64,000 bases of DNA from Bacteroidota bacterium (GCA_021796215.1 JAJYOK010000001.1:372001-436000); one strand, 5' to 3'. Positions 54,543 through 63,618 are shown, counted from the first letter of the stretch. Numbers and translations are program-made. Notes: a model not told the origin generated them from the letters alone.

Positions 54543-55553
54543 ATGAAAACCTCTGTTACATCATGGATGAAGATTGCAATTTTTATTCTTGTCGGCGTTC
54601 TCTTTGCAGGCGTCATGGTGATGTATTCGCATTCACAGTACACTGGGGGACAAAAATTTAACAGCCGCCATTCGCCTTTCAGCGCCTTTTTCGATAGAGG
54701 TTCAGAGTCGAATCGTCATTTCGAAAAAAACTTTACAGTTGCAAACGGAGGTACGTTGCATCTTGATTCCGACGACGGCGATGTTGATATCGAGTCGTGG
54801 GACAAGAACGAAGTGAAAGTAACAGTTGATATTTCGGGCAGCGGCGAGCGCGTTGATAAATTTGATGTGCGGTTTTCTTCATCGGGCAACGATGTGGAAA
54901 TCGTCGGGCGTTCCAACGAAGATAATTTTTTCAAATGGAATGTCGGAAATTTTCAGGTGAAGTATCATATTGTTGTGCCGAAAAAATATAACCTTGATGC
55001 AACAACTGCGGGCGGCGACATGACTGCGACCGGAATTTCCGGTGATGTGGTCTATCACACCAGCGGCGGAGATATTACTGCAAACACGATTGACGGAAAG
55101 ACTGATCTTTCAACTTCCGGCGGCGATGTTAAGGTGAATGATGTAACCGGCGATCTGAAAGTCAATACTTCTGGCGGCGATATTGTCACCGAGCAGATAA
55201 AAGGGAAGGTGGACGCTGAAACCTCCGGCGGATCGGTGAGTGTAAGTTCAACGAATGGCAGCGTTCATGCCGAATCTTCCGGCGGTGACATTACCGTGAA
55301 TCTGCGAGGAGAAAACAAAGGCATTGATGTTGAAACGTCTGGCGGGACGGTTGAATTATATCTTGATGAATCTGTGAAGGCAACCGTTGACGCTTCGACG
55401 AGCGGCGGCAGAGTACGGTGCGAATTGCCGGTAACCGTACAAGGTGATGTGGAAGACGATGAATTGCATGGAACCATCAATGGCGGCGGTGAGACAATTC
55501 GCGCTCGGTCATCAGGCGGCGATATAAAAATTATGTCAGAGAAAAACAATTAG
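54543..55553 (+). CDS. DUF4097-family membrane-anchored beta-helix protein
   Basis: 336 residues. One N-terminal transmembrane segment (about 8-30), then a beta-helix-like domain made of repeats containing TSGGD or SSGGD (at least six, e.g. HTSGGDITANTIDGKTDLST). This is the DUF4097 (adhesin-like) family, commonly part of envelope stress or sigma regulons. No catalytic residues. The repeat periodicity of about 17-20 residues fits one rung of a solenoid. Converges with the dacB gene, overlapping its stop by 4 bases. Confidence 0.88.
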   Translation: MKTSVTSWMKIAIFILVGVLFAGVMVMYSHSQYTGGQKFNSRHSPFSAFFDRGSESNRHFEKNFTVANGGTLHLDSDDGDVDIESWDKNEVKVTVDISGSGERVDKFDVRFSSSGNDVEIVGRSNEDNFFKWNVGNFQVKYHIVVPKKYNLDATTAGGDMTATGISGDVVYHTSGGDITANTIDGKTDLSTSGGDVKVNDVTGDLKVNTSGGDIVTEQIKGKVDAETSGGSVSVSSTNGSVHAESSGGDITVNLRGENKGIDVETSGGTVELYLDESVKATVDASTSGGRVRCELPVTVQGDVEDDELHGTINGGGETIRARSSGGDIKIMSEKNN

Positions 55554-56998
55554 CGATGAAAGTTCGCCATTGTCGCGGCAATTGAATCTTGCGCCGCATG
55601 GTATAATGAATCTGAGCCGATGAAATTTTGCATCATGATTGAAAATGCGAGAGGTTCGTTATCCGCGGTGTGGACATAGCCTGATAAAGTGCTCACGCCG
55701 CTGATCGAGCCGGTTTTTGCATGCACATTATTTTGCGCCGCCGTCCTGTTCATTCTATCACTCAGTGTTCCATCCACGCCGGCAATGGGAAGTGAAGCGT
55801 AGTAGATGTCGAAAATGCTTTTTTGATGATACATTCCTGTGAGAAGCTTGATATAAATTTCAGGCGTCAGCAAATCATAGTGAGAAACACCCGAACCATC
55901 GACCATCAAAAATTTTGTCGAGTCAATGCCAAATCCCGTAAGAATGCGTTTAACTGTTGAAATTCCATGTTGAGTTGTTCCGGGGATTCCATATTCTTCG
56001 GCACCGATTATTTTTAATAAATTTTCTGCCGAAAGATTATCGCTGACCTTGTTGAGAAAGACGATCATTGAATCCATCGGCTGTGCGTGTGCGGCAAGCA
56101 ATGTTGCATTCGATGGGAGCGAGTCAACAGTAATAGCTCCATCCAATTCGATTCCTTGCCGGCGCAGTTCTTCTTTTGCGAGCGTAAGAAAATATATTTC
56201 CGGATTCAACACTGTAATTTCTTCAATGTCGTCTGGCGCTCCGACCGGCATCGTTCCCTTTACGGTGATAGTATTTAAGCGTTCGGCATATTTCCGCGAA
56301 ACTTCAAGTGTGTTCGCACCTGTGTCATTCATTGTAGCCGTGTTTTCAAGCGATACGTATGCCGTCGGCGGGTCGATAATAACTGTCGGCGGATCGCCTG
56401 CGTTGTATCCGGCATGAACTGTCACCTGAACGCAGTTATGATTGATCGTGAGGGGAGAATTATATGCTGCAAAACCGTACGGCTCATCATCCCACATCCA
56501 GCCCGTGCCCCATCGTTTGTTATCAAAATATGAAATGTCGCCGATCAGATCGCCTTCGATCTCTTTAATGCCAGCTTTCTTCACACTCGAAATTAATTCT
56601 GCAAGTTCCTGTGTGTTAAAATCCGGATCGCCGTAGCCCTTGAAATAAAGATTACCATGTTCAATACTGTCTTGGATTGAAGTATCAGCGAATAGTTGTG
56701 TTTTGAATTCATAACCGGTGCCGAGCGTCATAAGTCCGGTCGCTGTTGTGAGCAATTTCATATTTGAAGCTGGATGAAAAAGCAAATGCGAATCCCGCTC
56801 GTACAACACTTCGCCCGTTGCCAGCGAAACTATCTTAATTCCTGTCTGACAAGGAACGAAGAGTGAATCGGATAAGATGTGATCAATCCTTTCCCGAAAA
56901 TCTTCCAGTTGAGTGTGCGGCGCAAAAATAGAATTGAATGTTGCGCATCCTGAAAACAGCAGAAGTACGAGAGGAAAAAATATTCTAATCCGGCGCAT
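55550..56998 (-). CDS. dacB: D-alanyl-D-alanine carboxypeptidase/endopeptidase (PBP4, S13)
   Basis: 482 residues from ATG 56998 (preceded by AAAGGAAT; in-frame codons upstream add a non-signal stretch). Lipobox LFSGC, Cys18. The S13 penicillin-binding triad is complete: SNMK (S-x-x-K) near residue 76, SDN within KVSDNLSAENLLK, and KTG in AKTGSISGV near 435. The large insertion between SxxK and SxN is the PBP4 domain II/III. Trims peptidoglycan stem peptides in the periplasm. Confidence 0.92.
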   Translation of the reverse strand: MRRIRIFFPLVLLLFSGCATFNSIFAPHTQLEDFRERIDHILSDSLFVPCQTGIKIVSLATGEVLYERDSHLLFHPASNMKLLTTATGLMTLGTGYEFKTQLFADTSIQDSIEHGNLYFKGYGDPDFNTQELAELISSVKKAGIKEIEGDLIGDISYFDNKRWGTGWMWDDEPYGFAAYNSPLTINHNCVQVTVHAGYNAGDPPTVIIDPPTAYVSLENTATMNDTGANTLEVSRKYAERLNTITVKGTMPVGAPDDIEEITVLNPEIYFLTLAKEELRRQGIELDGAITVDSLPSNATLLAAHAQPMDSMIVFLNKVSDNLSAENLLKIIGAEEYGIPGTTQHGISTVKRILTGFGIDSTKFLMVDGSGVSHYDLLTPEIYIKLLTGMYHQKSIFDIYYASLPIAGVDGTLSDRMNRTAAQNNVHAKTGSISGVSTLSGYVHTADNEPLAFSIMMQNFIGSDSLYHAAQDSIAATMANFHR

Positions 56999-57108
56999 AG
57001 GATTCCTTTCAAAGCAAGATATGACTCGATTAATGTAGAGAAAAAAAACACACTTCACAAGGTTCTCTTCATTTTTGATATTCTTATTCCGTTTCTTATA
57101 TTCAAAGC

Positions 57109-58188
57109 ATGGATAAAAGCGTAACGATTCTTGGAATTGAAACATCGTGTGACGAAACATCTGCTGCTGTAATGCGTGACAACGTTGTGCTTTCTAATAT
57201 TGTTTCTTCACAGTACGTCCATGAGCAGTATGGCGGCGTGGTGCCGGAGCTTGCTTCACGTGCACATCAAAAGCTTATGATTCCGGTTGTGCGCGAAGCT
57301 TTGCAACGATCGGAAGTTCCTCAAAATGAAATTACAGCGGTTGCAGCTGCGTACGGTCCGGGTTTGATGGGATCACTTCTTGTCGGAGTGAATTTCGGAA
57401 AAACGTTTGCTTTCGGTTTAGGCGTTCCGTTTATCGGTGTCAACCATATGGAAGCACACATTTATTCGAACTTCATTGATGAGCCGAGGCCAAATTTTCC
57501 GTTTCTGTGCCTCACAGTTTCGGGAGGGCACACACAGTTGGTGCTTGTGCAAGATGATTTTGATTATGAAATAGTCGGCGAGACCCGAGATGATGCCGCC
57601 GGTGAAGCCTTCGATAAAGTCGCAAAGATGCTTGGACTTGGGTATCCCGGCGGGCCGAGAATAGACAAGTTGGCAAAACAGGGAAATCCGAAAGCGATAG
57701 ATTTCCCGCGTTCATTTCTCAATGAAGATCGTTTTGGATTTAGTTTTAGCGGAATAAAAACGTCAGTCTTATATTATTTGCGCGACCATCATTTTCAAAT
57801 TGCCGGGAAAAGCTCGCATGATGGCATCCCGCTAGTACCGATTAACGAGGCGTTGATGGCAGATATTTGTGCGAGTTTTCAGGCTTCGATAGTTGATGTG
57901 CTGGTGGGCAAAACTATTGATGCTGCAAAACATTTCGGTGTGAAAGATATTGCAGTTGCGGGAGGAGTTTCGGCAAACTCAGCGCTTCGTGCAGGAATGA
58001 CGAACGCGGCGATGAAAGAAAATTTTCGCCTGTTCATTCCTCAAATTAAATATTGCACGGATAACGGTGCAATGATTGCAGAAGTCGGCTTCCGGAAATT
58101 TTTGCGCGGAAGTTTTTCCCCGTTCAATGTGAGTGCAGTTGCAAATGCCGATTTACCTGTACGCAGCAATGAGGGAAGAACTCTTTGA
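57109..58188 (+). CDS. tsaD: tRNA N6-adenosine threonylcarbamoyltransferase
   Basis: 359 residues. Transfers the threonylcarbamoyl group to A37 of tRNA. The Kae1/YgjD metal motif HMEAH (near 111-115) and ETSCDETSAAV at the N-terminus, VSGGHTQLVLV, and AGGVSANSALR at the C-half are characteristic. Partner TsaC is at 36730; TsaB and TsaE are not in the window. Its stop TGA overlaps the trpA ATG (TGATG). Confidence 0.96.
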   Translation: MDKSVTILGIETSCDETSAAVMRDNVVLSNIVSSQYVHEQYGGVVPELASRAHQKLMIPVVREALQRSEVPQNEITAVAAAYGPGLMGSLLVGVNFGKTFAFGLGVPFIGVNHMEAHIYSNFIDEPRPNFPFLCLTVSGGHTQLVLVQDDFDYEIVGETRDDAAGEAFDKVAKMLGLGYPGGPRIDKLAKQGNPKAIDFPRSFLNEDRFGFSFSGIKTSVLYYLRDHHFQIAGKSSHDGIPLVPINEALMADICASFQASIVDVLVGKTIDAAKHFGVKDIAVAGGVSANSALRAGMTNAAMKENFRLFIPQIKYCTDNGAMIAEVGFRKFLRGSFSPFNVSAVANADLPVRSNEGRTL

Positions 58189-58979
58189 TGAATCGCATTC
58201 AGAAAACATTTCTTGAATTAAGCGCAAAGAAGAAGAAAGCGCTTATTCCGTACATCACTCCTGAGTTTCCGGTGGCGGGAATTACCTGCCCATTGATTTC
58301 TGCGCTTGAAAAATCCGGCGCGAGTATGATTGAAATTGGAATTCCTTTTTCTGATCCCATAGCCGATGGACCAACGATTCAGGCGTCCTCGCACACGGCA
58401 CTCCGGAACGGTGCGACATTAAAACACATCTTCAGTCAGATAAAAGCAGTGCGGCAGAAGACAGAAATTCCGCTTTTATTTATGGGTTATTTCAATACTT
58501 TTTTTCATTATGGTGAAGAACGCTTTCTTGATGAAGTGGTGGAATGTGGCATTGACGGCTTAATTATTCCTGATCTTTTACCGGAAGAGAGCGGAAATTT
58601 CCGGAAGTTATGTCAACAGCGCAGTGTCAGCAATGTTTTTCTAATTGCCCCCACTTCGTCCGATGAGCGTATCAGATTTGTTGATTCCATCTCGACGGAT
58701 TTTTCCTATTGCGTATCGGTCACCGGTGTAACCGGCGCGCGAAATTCTTTTGGCAGCGGCGAAGTGTTAGAAGAATTTCTTCAAAGAGTCAGGCGTAATT
58801 CACAAAAGCCATTTGTTGTAGGATTTGGCGTTTCAAAACCGGAACATGTCGCCGCATTGTCGCGCCTTGCTGATGGCGTTGTGGTTGGCTCGGCTTTGAT
58901 TCAACATATGGCACCGCATTCGAATATTTCCGATGCAGTTGAAGCAGCCGGAAGTTTTTTTCTATCGCTGAAAAATTAA
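58188..58979 (+). CDS. trpA: Tryptophan synthase alpha subunit
   Basis: 263 residues from ATG 58188. Cleaves indole-3-glycerol phosphate to indole. Landmarks: YITPEFPVAG, MIEIGIPFSDPIADGPTIQA with the catalytic Glu and Asp, and CVSVTGVTGARN and GFGVSKPEHV near the phosphate site. No trpB or other trp gene is adjacent; it lies between tsaD and a chorismate mutase gene, so an unlinked trp cluster is likely elsewhere. Confidence 0.95.
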   Translation: MNRIQKTFLELSAKKKKALIPYITPEFPVAGITCPLISALEKSGASMIEIGIPFSDPIADGPTIQASSHTALRNGATLKHIFSQIKAVRQKTEIPLLFMGYFNTFFHYGEERFLDEVVECGIDGLIIPDLLPEESGNFRKLCQQRSVSNVFLIAPTSSDERIRFVDSISTDFSYCVSVTGVTGARNSFGSGEVLEEFLQRVRRNSQKPFVVGFGVSKPEHVAALSRLADGVVVGSALIQHMAPHSNISDAVEAAGSFFLSLKN

Positions 58980-59010
58980 TAGCATTGCGAATTCACCTTT
59001 TGCATACATT

Positions 59011-59307
59011 ATGGACCCGATAGAGAAATGGCGTGATAAAATTGATGACGTAGATCGCAGGCTTGTTGAGCTGTTGAACGAGCGTGCGTGCTATGCAGAT
59101 GAGATCGGGAAGATCAAGGAAAAATTGGGAATGGAAGCGTACTCTCCAAAACGTGAGGAAGAAGTATTGCAAAATGTTTTGAATACCAATAAAGGGCCGT
59201 TGACGAACGCCGCGCTTCGCCGTTTATTTGAACGCATCATAGACGAATCGCGTAAACTCGAACGGGAGGCAATGCTTGAGCGAAAGAAGAATTCTTCTCG
59301 TAAATAA
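59011..59307 (+). CDS. aroQ: Chorismate mutase type II (AroQ)
   Basis: 98 residues, a free-standing AroQ-fold chorismate mutase. Converts chorismate to prephenate on the way to Phe and Tyr. WRDKIDDVDRRLVELLNERA gives the catalytic helix with Arg residues; EIGKIKEKLG and the C-terminal FERIIDESRKLE helix complete the fold. The mltG gene begins inside its last 32 bases. Confidence 0.9.
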   Translation: MDPIEKWRDKIDDVDRRLVELLNERACYADEIGKIKEKLGMEAYSPKREEEVLQNVLNTNKGPLTNAALRRLFERIIDESRKLEREAMLERKKNSSRK

Positions 59308-60319
59308 AATTCTCGGACATCCGTTGCGTCTGGTGTTTGCCGGCGTTGCTGCTTTTTTTATTCTTGCCTTGTATTTTTTGCTTTTCGCGCCGAACAATTT
59401 TGAAGGGGATCAGAAAATTGTTCCTATCTACAGAGGAGAACCATTCCATCATGTTGTAGATTCACTTAGTACGTATGAAGTAATTTCCCATCCGCTCTTT
59501 TTTAAGCTTGCTGGCGAACTCATCAACGCATCAAATAAAATCAAAGTTGGAAGATATGTGTTCAGGAGCGGACGTTCGAACTGGCAGATACTTCATAATA
59601 TTATTGATGGTACCTCGGTTGTCAATCCTGCTGTAACAGTGCGTGAAGGAATGCGGGCGGCGCAAATTGCGCGGCTGCTCCATAAAAATATCAGCATTGA
59701 CTCAGCAAAGTTTATGAGCTATTTGTCAGACACATCACTCATCGGCATCCCAAACTCCGGTGCAATTTCTTTGGAAGGTTTTCTTATGCCAGAGACCTAT
59801 GACTTTTATTGGCAAATGGATGAGAAAGCAATAATTGAAGAAATGCTTGGCGAGTTTCGTAAATTCTATGTTGATTCTTTGCAGGCAAGAGCAAAGAAAT
59901 TAAAAATGACGATCAACGAAGTGGTGACGCTTGCCTCAATTGTCGAAGGTGAAACATCGTTGGAAAGTGAGCGTCCTTTGATTGCCGGATTGTATTACAA
60001 TCGTCTTCGCCGGAGAATGAAGTTAGAAGCCGATCCGACAATTCAATATATCATCAATGGACCGCGGAGAATTCGTTATAATGATTTGAAGATTGAGTCA
60101 CCATACAACACATACTTAAATTATGGTTTACCTCCGGGCCCGATTAACAATCCGGGGCGCAAATCAATTCTTGCCGCTTTGTATCCCGAAAAAACTTCTT
60201 ACCTATATTTTGTTGCCGACGGCAGAGGGGGACATCGTTTTGCAAGAACTCTTGCAGAGCACATCAGAAATGTGTATGAGTACCGCCGTCAGCGTCGTTT
60301 AGCTGAAAAAGGGAGGTAA
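59276..60319 (+). CDS. mltG: Endolytic peptidoglycan transglycosylase MltG
   Basis: 347 residues starting at TTG 59276, supported by a GGGAGG site (59264-59269) 6 bases upstream inside aroQ. One N-terminal transmembrane helix (about 17-38), a LysM-like region, then the YceG domain with catalytic Glu in LASIVEGETSLESERPLIAG and YYNRLRRRMKLEADPT. It cleaves nascent glycan strands during cell elongation. Ends at a palindrome just before the lacI-type promoter. Confidence 0.93.
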   Translation: MSERRILLVNKILGHPLRLVFAGVAAFFILALYFLLFAPNNFEGDQKIVPIYRGEPFHHVVDSLSTYEVISHPLFFKLAGELINASNKIKVGRYVFRSGRSNWQILHNIIDGTSVVNPAVTVREGMRAAQIARLLHKNISIDSAKFMSYLSDTSLIGIPNSGAISLEGFLMPETYDFYWQMDEKAIIEEMLGEFRKFYVDSLQARAKKLKMTINEVVTLASIVEGETSLESERPLIAGLYYNRLRRRMKLEADPTIQYIINGPRRIRYNDLKIESPYNTYLNYGLPPGPINNPGRKSILAALYPEKTSYLYFVADGRGGHRFARTLAEHIRNVYEYRRQRRLAEKGR

Positions 60320-60346
60320 AAAATTTAAATTTTTTTTACTTACCTC
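60313..60346 (+). terminator. Possible AT-rich terminator after mltG
   Basis: GAGGTAA (60313-60319, containing the stop codon) pairs with TTACCTC (60340-60346); the A-rich and T-rich loop sides can extend the stem. There is no downstream T tail, so it is a weak terminator at best. Confidence 0.35.
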
Positions 60347-60375
60347 TTGACAAGAGAAGAAAAATTCACTATAAT
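60347..60375 (+). promoter_or_regulatory. Consensus sigma-70 promoter of the LacI-type gene
   Basis: TTGACA (60347-60352), 17-base spacer, TATAAT (60370-60375): both hexamers match the sigma-70 consensus at all 6 positions with optimal spacing. The operator 60374-60389 overlaps the end of the -10. Confidence 0.8.
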
Positions 60376-60389
60376 GTAAGCGTTTACAT
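60374..60389. promoter_or_regulatory. LacI-family operator O1
   Basis: ATGTAAGCGTTTACAT: a near-perfect palindrome with a central CG, the shape of LacI/GalR-family operators. It begins at the last two bases of the -10 hexamer, positioned to block RNA polymerase and so autoregulate the repressor. Confidence 0.75.
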
Positions 60390-60428
60390 GGCGAAATTAC
60401 AACAGTTTCGCTTTTTTTAAAGCCAACA

Positions 60429-60444
60429 ATGTAAACGCTTACAT
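60429..60444. promoter_or_regulatory. LacI-family operator O2
   Basis: ATGTAAACGCTTACAT is the exact reverse complement of O1. Centre to centre the two sites are 55 bp apart, close to five helical turns, suited to DNA looping by a tetramer or paired dimers. Confidence 0.7.
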
Positions 60445-60501
60445 TACTGCCAACTCACTAAGCACATAGCATTTAATCTTTAAACAGGAGAATCGTACTG
60501 A

Positions 60502-61521
60502 ATGAAGGTTACTATCAAGGATGTTGCTGAACGTGCAAATGTCTCCATTGCTACTGTCTCAAGAGTGTTCAACAAAAGCGGTCCTGTTACCGACCAGACA
60601 CGTCATCGTGTTTTGACTATTGCGCGCGATTTACGCTACACACCAAATGCATCTGCGCGAAGTTTGAGTACGAGCAAAACCGATACGGTCGGACTTTTAC
60701 TTCCGGATTTATATGGTGAATTTTTTTCGGAGGTAATTCGCGGGGCGGATCAAACCGTGCAGCAGTATCATCATCATTTGCTTGTGTCGAGTTCGCATAA
60801 TAATAGGAACGAGATCGAAGCAGCGTTGCGGGTCATGCGCGGACGGGTTGACGGTCTCGTGATTATGTCTCCGCATATTGACGCGGCAACACTGAACGCA
60901 AACCTTCCGAAGTCTCTTCCTGTTGTACTTCTTAATTGCTATGTCAAAGATTCGTCGTTCGACTCTCTTAATATAGATAACATCGGCGGCGCACATCAAA
61001 TGGTGAAGCATTTAATTCAGCACAATCACACTCGCATTGCGATCATTAAGGGTACTGAACAAAATTATGACGCCGAAGAACGCTTGAGCGGGTATCGCGC
61101 CGCTTTACGAGAAGCGAATCTCGAAGTTTCAGCGGATTTGGAATTCCCCGGCGACTTCACAGAAGAAGCCGGCTTTCAAGCGGCAAAAAAAATATTAGTG
61201 TTGCCACATCGCCCGACAGCAATTTTCGCATCGAATGATTCGATGGCAATCGGCGCGATAAGCGCGTTGCGTGAATCTGAAGTTCAGGTTCCTGAAGAAA
61301 TTGCGGTTGCTGGATTTGACGATATTCCAATTTCAAAATATATGAAGCCGGGACTAAGTTCGGTCCACGTCCCAATCAGCAATCTCGGCGTGCTGGCTTT
61401 GGAACGTCTTTTTGCCGCAGTGACAGAAAAGGATAATCATATCAAAAAGCAGGACATTATAACAACAGAATTAGTTGTAAGAGAATCATGTGGTATTCAC
61501 GAAACAAATAATGACGACTAA
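60502..61521 (+). CDS. LacI/GalR-family transcriptional regulator
   Basis: 339 residues. N-terminal HTH TIKDVAERANVSIATVSRVF (residues 3-22) with the VSRVFN hinge region, then a periplasmic-binding-protein-like core (VGLLLPDLYGEFFSEVI, AIFASNDSMAIGAISALRE, and VAGFDDIPISKYMKPGL). It should bind a sugar or similar effector; the downstream CBM9-like and TonB-receptor-like genes suggest a glycan. The promoter region carries two mirror-image operators for probable autoregulation. Confidence 0.95.
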   Translation: MKVTIKDVAERANVSIATVSRVFNKSGPVTDQTRHRVLTIARDLRYTPNASARSLSTSKTDTVGLLLPDLYGEFFSEVIRGADQTVQQYHHHLLVSSSHNNRNEIEAALRVMRGRVDGLVIMSPHIDAATLNANLPKSLPVVLLNCYVKDSSFDSLNIDNIGGAHQMVKHLIQHNHTRIAIIKGTEQNYDAEERLSGYRAALREANLEVSADLEFPGDFTEEAGFQAAKKILVLPHRPTAIFASNDSMAIGAISALRESEVQVPEEIAVAGFDDIPISKYMKPGLSSVHVPISNLGVLALERLFAAVTEKDNHIKKQDIITTELVVRESCGIHETNNDD

Positions 61522-61666
61522 AGGAGGTGATCGTTCGGAGCAGGCAAGAGGAGAGTTTTTTCGGCTTTGCCGATGGCACTGCAGAGAAGCAGTGATGTCA
61601 CGTTGTTGGTAGATGCTGAATAATAATCCAACGGCATCTTTCACTCAATAACAAAGGAGTAACGTC
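61520..61666 (+). promoter_or_regulatory. Structured leader with orphan Shine-Dalgarno
   Basis: AAAGGAGGTGATC (61520-61532), complementary to the typical 16S rRNA 3' tail over 13 bases, overlaps the lacI stop yet has no start codon at suitable distance. Three hairpins follow: TCGGC-TTT-GCCGA (61561-61573), CACTGC/GCAGTG (61577-61594) and AGATGC/GCATCT (61611-61639). A normal AAAGGAG precedes the next ATG at 61667. Confidence 0.45.
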
Positions 61667-63607
61667 ATGAAAAATAAACTTACGATCGCTGTCTGTATGT
61701 TGTTTATGATATCATTGACAGCGTTTGGACAGATGATTAAGCGCACCGATGCAATCTGGGCGCGCACAACTTCCAGCCCGATTACGGTCGACGGCAAATT
61801 AACTGAGCCGGCCTGGGCAAATGCAGACTCAATTGTGGTGATGTACGGACAGGATCCCGGACTTCCCGGTTCCGGTTATAACACTGATGGCTGGGCATTA
61901 CAACCAAGCGATCCGATTCATGCCACAATAAAATTTCTTGTGTATCAGGATAGCTTGTATATTGCTATCGTGTGTAATGATAGTTCAATTGGCGGCGGCT
62001 TGTGGCCGGGACCTGCAAAGTGGGATGGATTGTTAGGAGCTATTTTGGATAAATCTGTTGCCAGCAGACCACTTCCAAGGAGAGAGATTTTTTACGGTTG
62101 GGTTGCTGAACCGTGGGCGGATACCAATACTGCTCACGTTGGTGCCTTGCCAGGCTATTTTGGAGCTTATGGCGGCAGCCGAACTGACACCGTGACTGAT
62201 CCCAACATGCCACAGTATGGACTCCTGAAAGGACAGGTGTGGGATGCGGTTACTACAGTAAAGGGAAAGACAAATGATGATTCAGTTATTGATACAAGTT
62301 GGACCACTGAATTCAAATTCAATCTGAATGCATTTGGTTATAATCCGACGAATGCTGGCGGAGAAATTGTTGCATGGAATACTTGTATTTTCGATGCTGA
62401 TTGGCAATGGTTCACAGGTGCCGATACAGTAAAAAATAGATTTACCATCAACAAAGCGTGGACGCAAGGACAGTGGGGCGGCGGAGATTCTTATAATTAC
62501 TTGAGAATCTTCATTCGACCAGACGTGACGACATCCTCAGGTACTGCCCCAACAGTGAATTCCGATTTGACAATTCCGAGTGCAGGCAATTATTCTGCAC
62601 CGACATTCGATGGGACGCTTACCGATCCTGTCTGGAGCAATCCGAATATCGGCACGTTGAAATTGAAATACGGCGATAGCGCAATTCGCAGTGCATACCC
62701 GCAATCGCTGTCCTATACAAGCGGTCAGTATCAACCGTCGGTGAACGGCGCAACGAACCCAATCTTTGATGCTAACGATGCAACGGTGAAATACTTCTAT
62801 AAAGGAGACACGTTGTATCTTGGCTTTGATGTACGAGACGGAGTTATTGAATCTGTTCCAGGACAGCCTGATCTTTGGGATGGTTTCCGTGTGACGATAA
62901 ATGACCGCGGTGCACGTAACGGCGATTCGGTCCAGATAACGCGTAACCTCACATTTATTGTTGATTCAGTCGGACAAGCGATGAGGATGGAGGACTTGTC
63001 TTCAACTGGTTGGGATTCGTTGGGTGAAGCAGTGCAGGTGAAGCTTGCGTTAAAAGATGGCTCAACGGTGGATACCATGGGAACTGACGTGGATAGCGGT
63101 TACACTGCCGTAATGAAAATCGCTCTCACTAAACTTGGTTATCCAGCAGGTCGCGGTGACGGAGTAGTCTTCTTCGGTGTTACGATGTTTGACGGTGATT
63201 TGGTTGGAGATGCAAATCAAGATTGCGCCTCACGGGTTTGGTTTGCGAGAGAGAGTGGAGGTAAGCAAGCATCCGCGTGGATGTGGATGGATCCCAACAC
63301 AGTGATGGCTGTTGGTAGAAACAACTCTCCAGTTGCACCGTTCGAATTTAAACTCTACGGCAATTATCCGAATCCGTTTAACCCGGCAACCACAATAAAA
63401 TTCTCTTTGCCGGCAAAAACGCATGTTACACTTGAGGTCTTCGATATTCTTGGCAGACTTGTCGCTGAGCAGGATCTTGGTGTTCGCGAAGCAGGCACTC
63501 AGACGGTTCAGTTCGACGCGTCAAGACTTGCTTCAGGTGTGTACAATTATCGTTTGCGTACTGCAGCCAATCAAATGGTCGCTGGACGCATGTTACTGTT
63601 AAAGTAG
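61667..63607 (+). CDS. Secreted CBM9-like protein with T9SS sorting domain
   Basis: 646 residues with Sec signal (1-21, ending TAFGQ). Two domains of CBM9/DOMON-like sugar-binding type each start with a D-G-x-L-x-x-x-W signature: TVDGKLTEPAWANAD (near residue 38) and TFDGTLTDPVWSNPN (near 315), followed by conserved strands with DSLYIAIVCNDSSIG and DTLYLGFDVRDGVIE. C-terminal type IX sorting domain with YGNYPNPFNPATTIKFSLPA. Probably cell-surface or extracellular and glycan-binding; no hydrolase active site is seen. Directly follows the LacI-type gene. Confidence 0.82.
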   Translation: MKNKLTIAVCMLFMISLTAFGQMIKRTDAIWARTTSSPITVDGKLTEPAWANADSIVVMYGQDPGLPGSGYNTDGWALQPSDPIHATIKFLVYQDSLYIAIVCNDSSIGGGLWPGPAKWDGLLGAILDKSVASRPLPRREIFYGWVAEPWADTNTAHVGALPGYFGAYGGSRTDTVTDPNMPQYGLLKGQVWDAVTTVKGKTNDDSVIDTSWTTEFKFNLNAFGYNPTNAGGEIVAWNTCIFDADWQWFTGADTVKNRFTINKAWTQGQWGGGDSYNYLRIFIRPDVTTSSGTAPTVNSDLTIPSAGNYSAPTFDGTLTDPVWSNPNIGTLKLKYGDSAIRSAYPQSLSYTSGQYQPSVNGATNPIFDANDATVKYFYKGDTLYLGFDVRDGVIESVPGQPDLWDGFRVTINDRGARNGDSVQITRNLTFIVDSVGQAMRMEDLSSTGWDSLGEAVQVKLALKDGSTVDTMGTDVDSGYTAVMKIALTKLGYPAGRGDGVVFFGVTMFDGDLVGDANQDCASRVWFARESGGKQASAWMWMDPNTVMAVGRNNSPVAPFEFKLYGNYPNPFNPATTIKFSLPAKTHVTLEVFDILGRLVAEQDLGVREAGTQTVQFDASRLASGVYNYRLRTAANQMVAGRMLLLK

Positions 63608-63618
63608 GTGATGTCTTG

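Noticed and set aside
57062-57108. Bacteroidota-type -33/-7 promoter (TTTTTG ... TATATTC) before tsaD
   Set aside because: Only a loose match in an AT-rich region; not enough to annotate.
61573-61623. 16-codon ORF (MALQRSSDV...) in the leader before the CBM9-like gene
   Set aside because: Its ATG overlaps a hairpin and has no ribosome site close by; more likely chance.
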